From JACRCT01 sp049841135 (GTDB lineage: Bacteria; Myxococcota; Myxococcia; Myxococcales; UBA5297), in contig JASGHK010000008.1 in assembly GCA_049841135.1 (NCBI GenBank), positions 310,001 through 374,000 on the forward strand: a DNA stretch of 64,000 nucleotides, given 5' to 3'. The notes under the pieces were generated by a model, which worked only from the letters and a program-made list of their open reading frames with translations, made no database searches and was not told where the DNA came from. Below, piece by piece: positions 16,853-26,745 of the stretch. Positions within the stretch are counted from its first letter, which is position 1, and each line of letters begins with the position of its first letter. The position numbers and the translations under genes are program-made.

Positions 16853-18238
16853 CTAGTCCGCGCAGCCGGCGCCCATCTTCGAGCGCAGGACGTCCGACTT
16901 CAGGAGGAAGGACCCGTCGGCGACGAGGGTCTCGCCGCCCGAGAGCCCGCGCGTGATCTCCACCCAGCCCGCCCAGGACTTGCCGCGCTGGACGGGGCGG
17001 CGGACGTAGTAGTCGTCGTGGTGGTGGACGAAGACGAAGGCGCGTCCCTCGTCCTCGAGCACCGCGTCCTTCGGGACCGCGAGGACCTCCTCCTTTCCGG
17101 GCAGGAAGATCTTCACGTTGGCGAACATGCCGGCGCGCAGCCTGCCCGAGGGGTTCTTGAGCTCGATGCGCACCTTCACGGTGCGCGTGGCCTCGTCCAT
17201 CGTCGGGCCCACGAAGTCCACGCTCCCCGGGAACTCGATTCCCGGGAACGCCTTGACGGTCACGATGGCCTGCAGGCCGCCGGCGGCCTGGTGGTCGACC
17301 ACGGCCGCGAGGTCGCGCTCGTACAGGTCGGCCCAGAGCCACAAGGTGCTCAGGTCGCCCACGGTCATCAACGGCTCCTCCGACTTCGCGACCTCGCCCG
17401 GAACGGCGTGGAGCACGAGCACCATGCCGTCGGAGGGAGCGCGCAGCACCAGGCGCGTGCGAGCGCCTCCCTGCCCCAGGTTCTTGAGCTCGCCTGGAGG
17501 CAACCCGAGCTGGACGAGCTTGTCCCCCGCGGTCCGAGCGCGAATCTGCGCGGCCTCGAACTCCTGCTTCGCCTGCAGGTACTCCTTCTCCGAGGTGATG
17601 CCCTCCTTGCGCAGCTCGGCCTGGCGGTCGAAGTTGCGCTGGGCGAGGGCGAGGGTGGCCTGGGCCTCGAGGTATTCGCTCTCGGCCTGGCCGTAGCTGA
17701 CGCTCTCGATCTCGAGCAGCGCCTGCCCTCTCCTGACGTGGTCGCCCAGGTTTACGCTGACCTTGCGCACGACGCCCTCCGTCTGAGCGCTGATGTGCGC
17801 GACGCGGCGCTCGTCGAAGCGAATCTCGCCCGTCAGGCCGATGGGGGCCTCGACCCGCCGCTTGCCCACGGTGGCCTTCTTGAGGAGCTGGCCTTCGAAC
17901 AGGCCGGCGGGGGCCTTGACCACTCCGTTCTCATAGCGGCACTCGTCGCACTCGAAGGTCTTGGTGCCGTGCTCGCACTGGGTGGCGAAGAGCTCGTCGA
18001 CCGGCTTGTCGAGATCGCTCTTCTCGCCCGCGTGGCCGTGCTCATCCTTCTCGCCCGCGTGGCCGTGCTCATCCTTCTCGCCGTGCTTGTCCCCCGCCTT
18101 GCCGTGGCCTTCGTGCTCCCCCGCCTCGCCGGCCTTGGCGGCAGCGGGCTTCTCCTTCGGGGCTTCGGCGCTCGAGCCGCGGCATGCAGCCAACGACACA
18201 GCGGCGACGAGGGAAACGAGGATCTTGGTCGAGTTCAT
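16853..18238 (-). CDS. cusB: RND efflux periplasmic adaptor, CusB type, with His-rich N-terminus
   Basis: A 461-residue membrane-fusion protein with a lipoprotein-type signal (VSLVAAVSLAAC). The mature N-terminus is a Lys/Glu/His metal-binding stretch with a duplicated EKDEHGHAG unit. A Cys/His knot follows (QCEHGTKTFECDECRYE), a heavy-metal-binding motif typical of CusB relatives. The barrel-sandwich hybrid (VAPIG-like, VSVNLGDHVRRGQALLEIES) and alpha-hairpin (AQATLALAQRNFDRQAELRK) then lead to the beta-barrel and membrane-proximal domain. It links CusA to the outer-membrane channel and probably hands over metal. The ATG overlaps the stop of tolC (ATGA), so the two are translationally coupled. 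Confidence 0.9.
   Translation of the reverse strand: MNSTKILVSLVAAVSLAACRGSSAEAPKEKPAAAKAGEAGEHEGHGKAGDKHGEKDEHGHAGEKDEHGHAGEKSDLDKPVDELFATQCEHGTKTFECDECRYENGVVKAPAGLFEGQLLKKATVGKRRVEAPIGLTGEIRFDERRVAHISAQTEGVVRKVSVNLGDHVRRGQALLEIESVSYGQAESEYLEAQATLALAQRNFDRQAELRKEGITSEKEYLQAKQEFEAAQIRARTAGDKLVQLGLPPGELKNLGQGGARTRLVLRAPSDGMVLVLHAVPGEVAKSEEPLMTVGDLSTLWLWADLYERDLAAVVDHQAAGGLQAIVTVKAFPGIEFPGSVDFVGPTMDEATRTVKVRIELKNPSGRLRAGMFANVKIFLPGKEEVLAVPKDAVLEDEGRAFVFVHHHDDYYVRRPVQRGKSWAGWVEITRGLSGGETLVADGSFLLKSDVLRSKMGAGCAD
18020..18073. repeat. Two 27-bp tandem units inside cusB
   Basis: A 27-bp unit is repeated exactly twice (period 27) and a third partial unit follows. It encodes the EKDEHGHAG metal-binding repeat. 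The exact DNA identity suggests recent slippage. Confidence 0.75.
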
Positions 18239-19480
18239 CGCGTTTCTCCCAGAAGGAGCTGAAGCCGACTGCAGTCGAGTTGGGTTTGGAGAAGGGCAGC
18301 GAGGTGCTCGCGGCGCGCTTCGCCGAGCACCCGCCGTGAGTCGAGAACGTCGAGGAGCGTCGTCTCGCCTATCTGGAAAGAGCGCTCGAGCATGCTGGCG
18401 GCCTTCTCGGCGCGGGGCAGGATTCTGCTCCTGGTACCGGGCCGCCGCCTGCTGCCCCTGCGCGCACGAGGTACGCGCCTCGGTCGCGCTGGCGAGCAGG
18501 TCGCGAGTCTGCGCGTCGAGCCGGTGGGACTCGGCCCGTCGCGTCGCCTCGGCCTGCTCGATGCGGCCCGTGTTCCAGTTCCAGACCGGCAGGGTCACGC
18601 CGATCCCGCCGCCGAAGCTCTGGCGATCGAGCTCGTTGGTGAAGAAGCCCTTGATGGAGAAGGCGGGGATGCGCTGGCGGCGCTCGGCGGTGATCTCCGC
18701 GTCGAGCGCGCGCGCGCGGGCCCTGGAGGCGTCGAGCGAAGGGTGGCTCTCGCGAATGGCAGCCATCGCGGCCTCCAGGTCCGGCACCTTCGGTAGGGCC
18801 TCCAGCGCAGCGGGGTCGACCGTCCAGTCCTTCTCGGCGAGTCCCTGGATCCAGAGCTGCAGCTGGCCCCGGTGAGACTGGAGCTGCGACCGAGCGGCTG
18901 CGAGCTCGTTGCGCACGCGCTCGAGCTCCGTCTCGACCCGAGGCACCTCGATGGGCCGCGCCTCGCCCTTCTCCACGCGGAGCCCGACGAGCTTGGCGAC
19001 CTCGGTGGCCTGGGCCTCGAGCGCCTGGAGGGATTCGACCCGGGCCTGGTCGAAGGCGGCGTTCCAGAAGAGGGTGCCCAGCTGCCCAAGGACGTCACGG
19101 CGGAGGGCACGAGCCTCGGCCTTGGCTTCTTCCAAGGTCGCTTGGGCTGCGTCGACGCGGGGGCCCCGCTCGGCCAGCCACTCGAGCGGAACCGTCAGCT
19201 CGAAGGCCTGCTCGAACCTGTCCGGGCCGGGGCCCTCCCGTGGGGCGCCGCGCCCGAGCGCCACGTCGAGCGAGGGGTTGGGGATGGCGCCGGCGGCTGC
19301 GATGCCTGCTTGTGCGGCGGCAGCGCGGGCATCCGCCTCACGAAGCCGCGGGTGTTCGTCGACGAGGCGGACGACGTCCGCCCAGGAGAGGGGCTGCGAC
19401 TGTGCGACTGCAGGCGCGGCGGCAAGAGTGACTGCCGCGCCCGCCAAGAGCGCGCGAGCGCTCGGCAGAACGTGACCCAC
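18235..19480 (-). CDS. TolC-family outer-membrane efflux channel, one frameshift
   Basis: The start is a GTG with a GGAGG ribosome site six bases upstream. A signal peptide (LLAGAAVTLAAAPAVAQ) precedes a typical outer-membrane efflux protein: LSWADVVRLVDEHPRL, an IPNPSLDVALG turn, long helices (EAKAEARALRRDVLGQLG), a second repeat, and GIGVTLPVWNWNTGRIEQA. Near 18425 one extra base breaks the frame: the uncorrected frame fuses into cusB, while removing the base gives ILPRAEKAASMLERSFQIGE, TLLDVLDSRRVLGEA and a stop overlapping the cusB ATG. The real protein is about 415 residues and forms the outer-membrane exit of the metal pump. The insertion looks like a sequencing error. Confidence 0.85.
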
Positions 19481-19576
19481 GGGGGGCCTCCAGCATGTCC
19501 AAGAGGGCGACGCGCGAGGCGATCGCTGCCCGAGGGGCAGCGGTCCGCTTCGCCGCGCGAGAGCAGTGAGCGATCG

Positions 19577-19882
19577 CTAGGCTGCGCTCTTGGGGACGTG
19601 CCGGAGAGGCTTCGGCTCAGGGGAGGCCGGGACGAGGACATCCTCGGCGTGGTGCCGTTCGGCGGGAAGCTCGAGTCTTGCGACCTTCAGCTGCACCGCG
19701 CCTGGGCGAGACGGCGCGTGGCAGGCACACCAGCAAGTGGGCGGGCAGTGGCCTGTCTCGTCGTCGTTGGGGCAGCTCTCGAAACACTCGATCTGCATCG
19801 TCGACGCGACGGCGGCCGTCACCTGGACCCCGCTGAGGAGGCAAATGGCCAGCAGAGGGATGTAGCGCCGGACACGTCGCAT
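19577..19882 (-). CDS. Small exported Cys-rich protein upstream of efflux operon
   Basis: About 101 residues from MRRVRRYIPLLAICLLSGVQ, a signal peptide. The mature part has a Cys cluster (ECFESCPNDDETGHCPPTC then WCACH) followed by a Pro/Glu-rich tail. Such a clustered Cys/His pattern suggests metal or disulfide binding in the periplasm. It lies 96 bases before tolC on the same strand, so it is probably the first gene of the metal-efflux transcript and may act as a metal sensor or chaperone. I do not recognise a named family. A second in-frame start four codons upstream is possible. Confidence 0.6.
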   Translation of the reverse strand: MRRVRRYIPLLAICLLSGVQVTAAVASTMQIECFESCPNDDETGHCPPTCWCACHAPSRPGAVQLKVARLELPAERHHAEDVLVPASPEPKPLRHVPKSAA

Positions 19883-19972
19883 TGCGGCTTGCATAACACG
19901 CGAGTTGTGCTGGCGCCAACCCGCAGAAGTGGGGGGTGGGCGGGCGCACCGCGGCTGAGAACGGTGCTGCGC

Positions 19973-20272
19973 GGGCCTGCTCCCCGAGCGCGAGCGGCCT
20001 TGCTTGCTGCCCGCTCAGGTGGCCTGGGCTAGACTGCGCGCCCCATGGTCGAGGCCACCGCCCGAAAGCGACTGGGGTTCGTCGACGCCGCGCGCACGCT
20101 GGCGATGGCGCTGATGGTGCAGGGTCACGTCTGCGACAACCTGCTCTCCCCCGAGGGCAAGGCCGGCTGGCTCTATCAGCACCACCTGGTCCTTCGCGGG
20201 ATGACCGGCCCGCTCTTCTTCTTCGTCTCCGGCTTCGCCTTCGTCGTCGCCAGCAACCCTGCCTGGGAGGAG
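19973..20272. repeat. Right direct-repeat arm (intact copy)
   Basis: Same orientation as the arm at 13282-13500. It covers about 70 bases upstream of the acyltransferase start and its first ~75 codons, including the ~90 bases missing from the left copy. The arms flank the whole tolC-cusBA block and the small Cys-rich gene. Confidence 0.75.
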
Positions 20273-21154
20273 TACGGGCGTCCCGGACGGCGCCTCTGGG
20301 CCCGGCTCAAGCGGGTGGCGACGCTGCTCGCGGTCGGCTGGTTCCTGCAGGTGCCGCGGTGGAGCGGCCCGGCCTTCAGCCACGCCGAGTGGCGCTACGT
20401 CTTCCGCTGCGGCGTGCTGCACGCCATCGCCATCGCGCTCGTGGTGGCGCTCGTCCTCATCGCCGCCACCCGGACCCGCCGCGCGTTCACCGCCGCCGCC
20501 TTCACCATCGCCGTGCTCTCGGTGGTGGTCGGCCACCTCGCCTCGTCGGCGCCGATCCTCCCCGAGGCCGCCGGGCTGTTCCTGCGCACGCAGGAGGGCT
20601 CGCTCTTCCCGGCCACACCATGGATGGCGCACTTCCTCCTGGGGGCGGTCCTGGCGCGGCTGCACCTCGACGTGCCCTGGCTCTCGTCCACCAAGCGCCT
20701 GGCGCTCTTCGTCGGAAGTGCCGGGGCGATCCTCCTCTCGACCGGGAGGGTCTGGCAGGCGTTCTCGCCGGTGGACACCGACAACCTCGCCGTCTGGGTC
20801 TCGGACCCCGAGGTCTTCCTCGCGCGGGCGGGCATGGCCTGGTGCGCGTTCGGTGCCTTCGCGCTGCTGCTGGACGGGCTGCAGTCGCGGGCCTGGCTGC
20901 AGGCGGTGGCCTCGCACGCGCTGAGCATCTACGTGGTCCACCTGGTCGCGCTCTACGGCTGGCCGGGGATGGACGGGCTGGTGCAGCGCTTCGGCCCGAC
21001 GCTCGGCGTGGGCCCGACCTATCTCACCGGACCGCTGCTCTTCGCCGGCTGCGCGCTCTTCGTGGTGGCCCTCTTCGCAGCCGTCTCGTTCGTCCAGCGC
21101 CAGGGGCGCAGCGCGCTGGGACGCCTGTTCCCGGCCGCCGGGGCGCCGTCCTGA
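20045..21154 (+). CDS. Heparan-alpha-glucosaminide N-acetyltransferase-like membrane protein (DUF1624 type)
   Basis: A 369-residue polytopic membrane protein with about ten helices. The N-terminus matches the DUF1624/HGSNAT-like acyltransferase family: RLGFVDAARTLAMALMVQGHVCD, then GPLFFFVSGFAFVV. The His in GHVCD aligns with the conserved His on the first membrane helix. Later helices include RCGVLHAIAIALVVALV and ASHALSIYVVHLVALYGWPG. These proteins move acetyl groups across the membrane onto sugars or lipids; the bacterial substrate is not known. The stop overlaps the likely CTG start of rsmB. A decayed duplicate of its 5' end lies at 13282-13500. Confidence 0.8.
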   Translation: MVEATARKRLGFVDAARTLAMALMVQGHVCDNLLSPEGKAGWLYQHHLVLRGMTGPLFFFVSGFAFVVASNPAWEEYGRPGRRLWARLKRVATLLAVGWFLQVPRWSGPAFSHAEWRYVFRCGVLHAIAIALVVALVLIAATRTRRAFTAAAFTIAVLSVVVGHLASSAPILPEAAGLFLRTQEGSLFPATPWMAHFLLGAVLARLHLDVPWLSSTKRLALFVGSAGAILLSTGRVWQAFSPVDTDNLAVWVSDPEVFLARAGMAWCAFGAFALLLDGLQSRAWLQAVASHALSIYVVHLVALYGWPGMDGLVQRFGPTLGVGPTYLTGPLLFAGCALFVVALFAAVSFVQRQGRSALGRLFPAAGAPS

Positions 21155-22383
21155 GCCCGCTCGAGCTCGTCCGCGAGGCGCTGGCGGCCATCTTCGAGCA
21201 GGGCCGCGAAGCCGACCGCGTCCTCGACCGCACCCTGCGCCAGCACCGCGAGCTGTCGAGCGCCGACCGGGCTGCGGTCGCCCGCCGGGTGCTGGGCATC
21301 GCTTGCTTGCGCGGCCGGTTGGACTACCGCCTCGACACGGCCTGCCCAGGATGGCGCGACAACGACCCCTTTGCGTTCCGAATCGCCGCCTACGTCGCGC
21401 TCGAGGAGGGCGCCGGCCTGCAGAGCGCCGGCGCGGCCTCGGGGCTGGCCGACGAGCGAATCGCTGGTCTTGCGGCCCCTGCGAGCTGGCCTGAGGACCC
21501 AATCGACCGGCTCGCCTGCGAGCACTCCCTCCCCCGCTGGCTCGCGGAGCGCTGGCACCGCGAGTCGGTCCGGAGGCGGCCGCCGCCCTCGCCTCCTGCG
21601 TCAACCGGCCGGGCCCCGTCGTCCTGCGCACCAACACGCTCCGCACCGACCGCGAGGGCCTGCTGCGCGCGCTCGCCGGCGAGGGCATCGCGGCGCGGGC
21701 CACGACGCTCTCGCCGCTCGGCGTGAGGATCGAGGGCCGCGCCAACCTCTTCGGCTCGCGAGCGTGGCAAGACGGGTTGTTCGAAGTGCAAGACGAGGGC
21801 AGCCAGGCGATCGCGCTCGCGGTGGATGCCTGCCCCGGTGAACGGTGCCTCGACTTCTGCGCCGGCGCCGGCGGCAAGACGCTCGCGCTCGCGGCGGCGA
21901 TGGGCAACCGGGGCGAGCCTCCTGGCGACCGATGTCGACCCCCAGCGTCTGATCAACCTCGCCGCCCGGGCCCGGCGCGCCGGCGTCGAGATCGTCCGCA
22001 CGCGCCGAGTCGACGCTGACCTTCCCCTTCCCGACCTGGGCCTCGCCGACCGCGTCCTCGTCGATGCCCCGTGCTCGTCGCTGGGGTCGCTGCGCCGCAG
22101 CCCGGACCTGCGCTGGCGGCTGCGGCCTGAGGAGATAGCCCCGTTCGCGCGCACCCAGCTGGAGATCCTCGGGCGCGCGGCCACCTGCGTCCGACCCGGC
22201 GGGCTGCTGGTCTACGCGACGTGCACGCTCACCCCCGAGGAGAACGAGGGCGTCGCGGCGGACTTCCTTCTCCAACACGAGGGCTGGCGACCCGAGCCAC
22301 TGACCGACGCCGGACCGCTTCGGCTCTGGCCGCACGTCCACGGCACCGACGGGTTCTTCGCCTGCGCCTGGCGCGCACGTTGA
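21151..22383 (+). CDS. rsmB: 16S rRNA m5C967-type methyltransferase RsmB, two frameshifts
   Basis: An RNA cytosine-5 methyltransferase broken by indels near 21575 and 21915. Part 1 has a NusB-like RNA-binding domain (LVREALAAIFEQGREADRVL, SADRAAVARRVLGIA). Part 2 resumes with VVLRTNTLRTDREGLLRAL and the SAM-binding EGSQAIALAVDACPGERCLDFCAGAGGK. Part 3 has the catalytic motif DAPCSSLGSLRRSPDLRW and the second catalytic Cys in YATCTLTPEENEG. Corrected, it is about 410 residues, normal for RsmB. No ATG, GTG or TTG is near; an in-frame CTG overlaps the upstream stop (CTGA), suggesting coupling. The breaks are probably sequencing errors. Confidence 0.8.
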
Positions 22384-22404
22384 TCCGCGCCTGCCGGACT
22401 GCGG

Positions 22405-23997
<1,593 letters not shown>

Positions 23998-24019
23998 GTT
24001 TGGTTTCCTACCCAGCTTT

Positions 24020-24036
24020 CGTTGCCCGTCACAACG
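24020..24036. promoter_or_regulatory. Candidate enhancer site for the sigma54 activator
   Basis: CGTTG and CAACG form an inverted repeat with a 7-base gap. It lies 61 bases upstream of the -24 element of the hemerythrin promoter and 23 bases upstream of the activator's own start. This is the usual place for an upstream activating sequence. Inference: a dimer of the divergent activator binds here. Confidence 0.45.
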
Positions 24037-24096
24037 TTCTTGGGTGCGCCTTGCTTCCCCCTGCACTCTCTCCAGCATTTCCGGGCAGTTAGACGC

Positions 24097-24112
24097 TGGC
24101 AAGCGAGTTGCT
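24097..24112 (+). promoter_or_regulatory. Sigma54 (-24/-12) promoter of the hemerythrin operon
   Basis: TGGCAAGCGAGTTGCT has GG and GC exactly 12 bases apart, the invariant sigma54 spacing, and fits TGGCAC-N5-TTGC with one change. The predicted transcript would start about 24123, giving a ~29-base leader before the ATG at 24152. The divergently encoded sigma54 activator supports it strongly. Confidence 0.75.
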
Positions 24113-24151
24113 CAAGGACTCCCCGACGACGCAATCGACGAGGAGCAAGAC

Positions 24152-24787
24152 ATGAGCCCGACCCTGAACCCCCTGGAAACCATGATGGCCGAGCACCGGC
24201 AGATCGAGCGCGCGCTCGCGGCGCTGGAGGCCTGCGCCCGGCAGATCGAGGGCGGCGACGACGTGCCTCCGACGGCCCTCTCGCTCTTCGTCCGCTTCCT
24301 CAAGGGCTACGCGGACGACCTCCACCACGGCAAGGAAGAGGCGCTGCTCTTCGAGAAGATGATCGACGCGGGGTTCCCGCGCGAAGCCGGCCCGGTGGCG
24401 ATGATGCGCCTCGAGCACGAGCGCGGCCGCGCGCTGGTCCGCGAGCTCAAGGCGCTGGGCGAGAAGGACGCGTTCTCGCCGGTCGACCGTCGCCGGGTCG
24501 TGGAGGTCAGCTTCCAGTTCGCGGCGCTCCTGCGGGCCCACATCCAGAAGGAGGACCGCATCCTCTACCCCATGGCCGAGCAGCGGATGCCGCCCGAGTC
24601 GATGGAGAAGCTCGCTGAGGAGTGCCGCGCCCACCTCGCCCAGCACGCGCAGGCCGAGGCCGACCTCGTCGCGCTGGCCGTTTCGCTCGAGCAGCAGTTC
24701 ATCGACCGGGGCCGAGTGCCGGCCGCCCCCGCCCAAGACCACCACCACCGCGCCGTCTGCCCCCTGTGCGGCGGCCACGCGAAGTAA
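24152..24787 (+). CDS. Hemerythrin-domain protein
   Basis: A 211-residue soluble four-helix-bundle protein that binds a di-iron centre. Hemerythrin ligand positions are visible: MMAEHRQIERAL near residue 15, DDLHHGKEEALLFEKM near 58-66, HERGRALVRELK near 90, and LLRAHIQKEDRILYPMAEQ near 130. A C-terminal His/Cys tail (DHHHRAVCPLCGGH) may bind another metal. It starts with an AGGAG ribosome site six bases upstream. Hemerythrins sense or scavenge O2 or NO and repair iron-sulfur centres. As the first gene behind a sigma54 promoter and a GAF activator, it probably belongs to a nitrosative or oxygen-stress response. Confidence 0.9.
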   Translation: MSPTLNPLETMMAEHRQIERALAALEACARQIEGGDDVPPTALSLFVRFLKGYADDLHHGKEEALLFEKMIDAGFPREAGPVAMMRLEHERGRALVRELKALGEKDAFSPVDRRRVVEVSFQFAALLRAHIQKEDRILYPMAEQRMPPESMEKLAEECRAHLAQHAQAEADLVALAVSLEQQFIDRGRVPAAPAQDHHHRAVCPLCGGHAK

Positions 24788-24803
24788 CGGAGGAACGCAC
24801 GTC

Positions 24804-26263
24804 ATGCGCCTGAACCTGAATACCAAGATCAACGACCTCATCACCCAGCACCCGTTCCTGCTCGACTACCTCGTCAGCTACGCGCCGGAGTTCGAGAAGC
24901 TCAAGAGCCCCATCGCCCGCGCGACCATCGGCCGTATCGCCACCATCACCATGGCCGCGAAGCTGGCCAAGCTCGACCCGGCCAAGCTGCTCAACGACGT
25001 CGCCGCCGCCATCGAGAAGAGCACCGGCCAGGCGCCGCAGCTGGGCGAGCCCGAGCCGGCGACGCCGGAGCAGCTCAAGCAGCGCCGCGAGGCCCTGGCC
25101 GCCATCGTCCGCGAGCTGCACGAGGGCAAGTCGCCCGCGGAGCTCGAAGGGCCGCTTCGACCTGCTGCTCGGGGACGTCGGCCCCGCGGAGATCGGCAAG
25201 CTGGAGAACGAGCTGCATCGCCTCTGGCGTGCCGGTGGCCGAGGTGCGGCGCCTGTGCGAGCTGCACGTGGACGTGTTCCGCGAGGGCCTCCAGCAGCAG
25301 CCCACCGTGTCCACGCCCGCCGGCCACCCGGTCCACACCTTCATGGCCGAGAACCGGATGTTCGAGCGCGTGGCCACCGCGCTGACCGAGGAGCTGCGCG
25401 TCGTCGGCAGCGACCCGGCGAGCCTGGGCAAGCGCCGCGACGGCCTGCTCGCCCAGCTCGAGCAGCTGGGGGCGGGGCTGGAGAGGCACTACGTGCGCAA
25501 GGAGAACCTGCTCTTCCCGCTCATCGAGAAGGCCGGCGTCAGCGGCCCGCCGCAGGTGATGTGGGGCGTGCAGGACGACATCCGCGCGCTGCGCAAGTCG
25601 ACGGTGGCCGCGGCCAAGGCCGGCGACGCCGCGACGGTCGCCCGCGACGGGGCGGCTTTCGCCGAGGGCGTGACTGGCATGGTCTTCAAGGAGGAGGCGA
25701 TCCTCTTCCCGCTCTGCCTGGACCTCTTCTCCGAAGCCGACTGGAAGGGCATTCGCGCGGCCGAGGGCGAGGTGGGCTATGCCTTCTCGGTGACCCCGGG
25801 CGCCGACTGGGCTCCGGGCGAGTCGAGCACCTCGGAGGAGACGCCGCGCACGCTGGGGCGCCTGCCGCTGGACACCGGCCTGCTCTCGCTCGAGCAGGTG
25901 AACCTGATGCTCAACCACCTGCCGCTGGACCTCTCCTTCGTCGACGAGGAGGACAAGGTCCGCTACTTCACCCAGGGCAAGGAGCGCATCTTCCCGCGCA
26001 GCCCGCAGGTCATCGGCCGCGCCGTGCAGAACTGCCACCCGCCGCACAGCGTGCACGTCGTCAACCGCATCCTCGAGGCGTTCCGCAAGGGCGAGAAGGA
26101 CGACGCCGAGTTCTGGATCGAGATGAAGGGCCGCTTCCTGCACATCCGCTACTTCGCGGTCCGCGACGCCAAGAAGCAGTACAAGGGCTGCCTCGAGGTC
26201 ACGCAGGACGTCACCCACATCCGCGCGCTGGAAGGACAGCGCCGGCTGCTCGACTGGAATTGA
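24804..26263 (+). CDS. DUF1858-DUF438-PAS sensor-like protein, two frameshifts
   Basis: An ATG with a GGAGG site opens a DUF1858 domain (INDLITQHPFLLDYLVSYAP then LKSPIARATIGRIATI), the small helical domain also found at the N-terminus of ScdA/Ric repair proteins. The frame breaks near 25150 and again near 25215; the middle frame carries RFDLLLGDVGPAEIGKLENE. The third frame supplies DUF438: a hemerythrin-like bundle (CELHVDVFREGL, ENRMFERVATAL, HYVRKENLLFPLIEK, VFKEEAILFPLCLDLF) and a PAS domain (LPLDLSFVDEEDKVRYFTQG to KYKGCLEVTQD). Corrected length is about 486 residues. Family members pair with hemerythrins in anaerobic NO/O2 sensing. The breaks look like sequencing errors. Confidence 0.8.
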
Positions 26264-26274
26264 TTCCAACCCGT

Positions 26275-26385
26275 GCCGGCCCGATGGCCGGCGATCCAGG
26301 CCGGCGGGATGGCCGGCGATTCACCGCTTGCCGGCCCGGTAGCCGGCGATCCAAAACCCAGGCCGGCCGGATGGCCGGCGATGCC
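26275..26385. repeat. Four imperfect GCCGGC-GCCGGCGAT units
   Basis: Units begin at 26275, 26299, 26329 and 26361. Each is GCCGGC, five or six bases, then GCCGGCGAT, so each holds two self-complementary hexamers. The array fills the gap between the PAS gene and the cupin gene and could fold strongly in RNA. The spacing is irregular and the units are degenerate, so it is not a CRISPR. Confidence 0.7.
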
Positions 26386-26398
26386 AGAGAGGCACACC

Positions 26399-26740
26399 AT
26401 GCCGATGACCAAAGTCGAGTCCAAGTTCCCCGGCGCCCAGGCCCAGTCCATCGCCGATCTCGTGCAGTACGCGGAAGGCGCCATCGTCAGCCGCGCGCTG
26501 GTGCAGAAGAGCGTCGGCTCGCTGACCCTGTTCGCCTTCGACGCCGGGCAGGAGCTCTCCGAGCACAGCGCCCCCTTCGACGCCTTCGTCCAGGTCCTCG
26601 ACGGCGAGGCGGAGCTGGTCATCGGCGGCAAGTCGGTGCCCGCCAAGGCCGGCCAGCTGGTGCTGATGCCCGCCAACGTCCCGCACGCCGTCAAGGCGCC
26701 GCAGCGCTTCAAGATGCTGCTCTCGATGATCCGGGGCTGA
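26399..26740 (+). CDS. Small cupin protein
   Basis: A 113-residue single-domain cupin. The two cupin motifs are visible: G-x5-H-like LSEHSAPFDAFVQVLDGEAEL near residue 55 and GQLVLMPANVPHAV near residue 92. The His residues of motif 1 and the VPHAV His of motif 2 are the expected metal ligands. An AGAGAGG ribosome site precedes the ATG at 26399. Small stand-alone cupins of this kind bind a metal and a small molecule; some accompany nitrate or NO-respiration genes. It sits in the run led by the hemerythrin gene, separated by the GCCGGC array. Exact role unknown. Confidence 0.8.
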   Translation: MPMTKVESKFPGAQAQSIADLVQYAEGAIVSRALVQKSVGSLTLFAFDAGQELSEHSAPFDAFVQVLDGEAELVIGGKSVPAKAGQLVLMPANVPHAVKAPQRFKMLLSMIRG

Positions 26741-26745
26741 CCCGC

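Noticed and set aside
13689..16856. A 1055-residue plus-strand Asp/His/Arg-rich protein
   Set aside because: It is the antisense of cusA; the charged low-complexity pattern is typical for the reverse frame of high-GC membrane genes.
16853..19480. A single 875-residue TolC-CusB fusion protein
   Set aside because: The fused frame appears only because of one extra base near 18425. Removing it restores a normal TolC end that overlaps the cusB ATG, and the in-between residues of the fused frame are Arg/Pro-rich noise.
26275..26385. A CRISPR array
   Set aside because: Units are imperfect, spacers are too short and irregular, and no cas gene is near.
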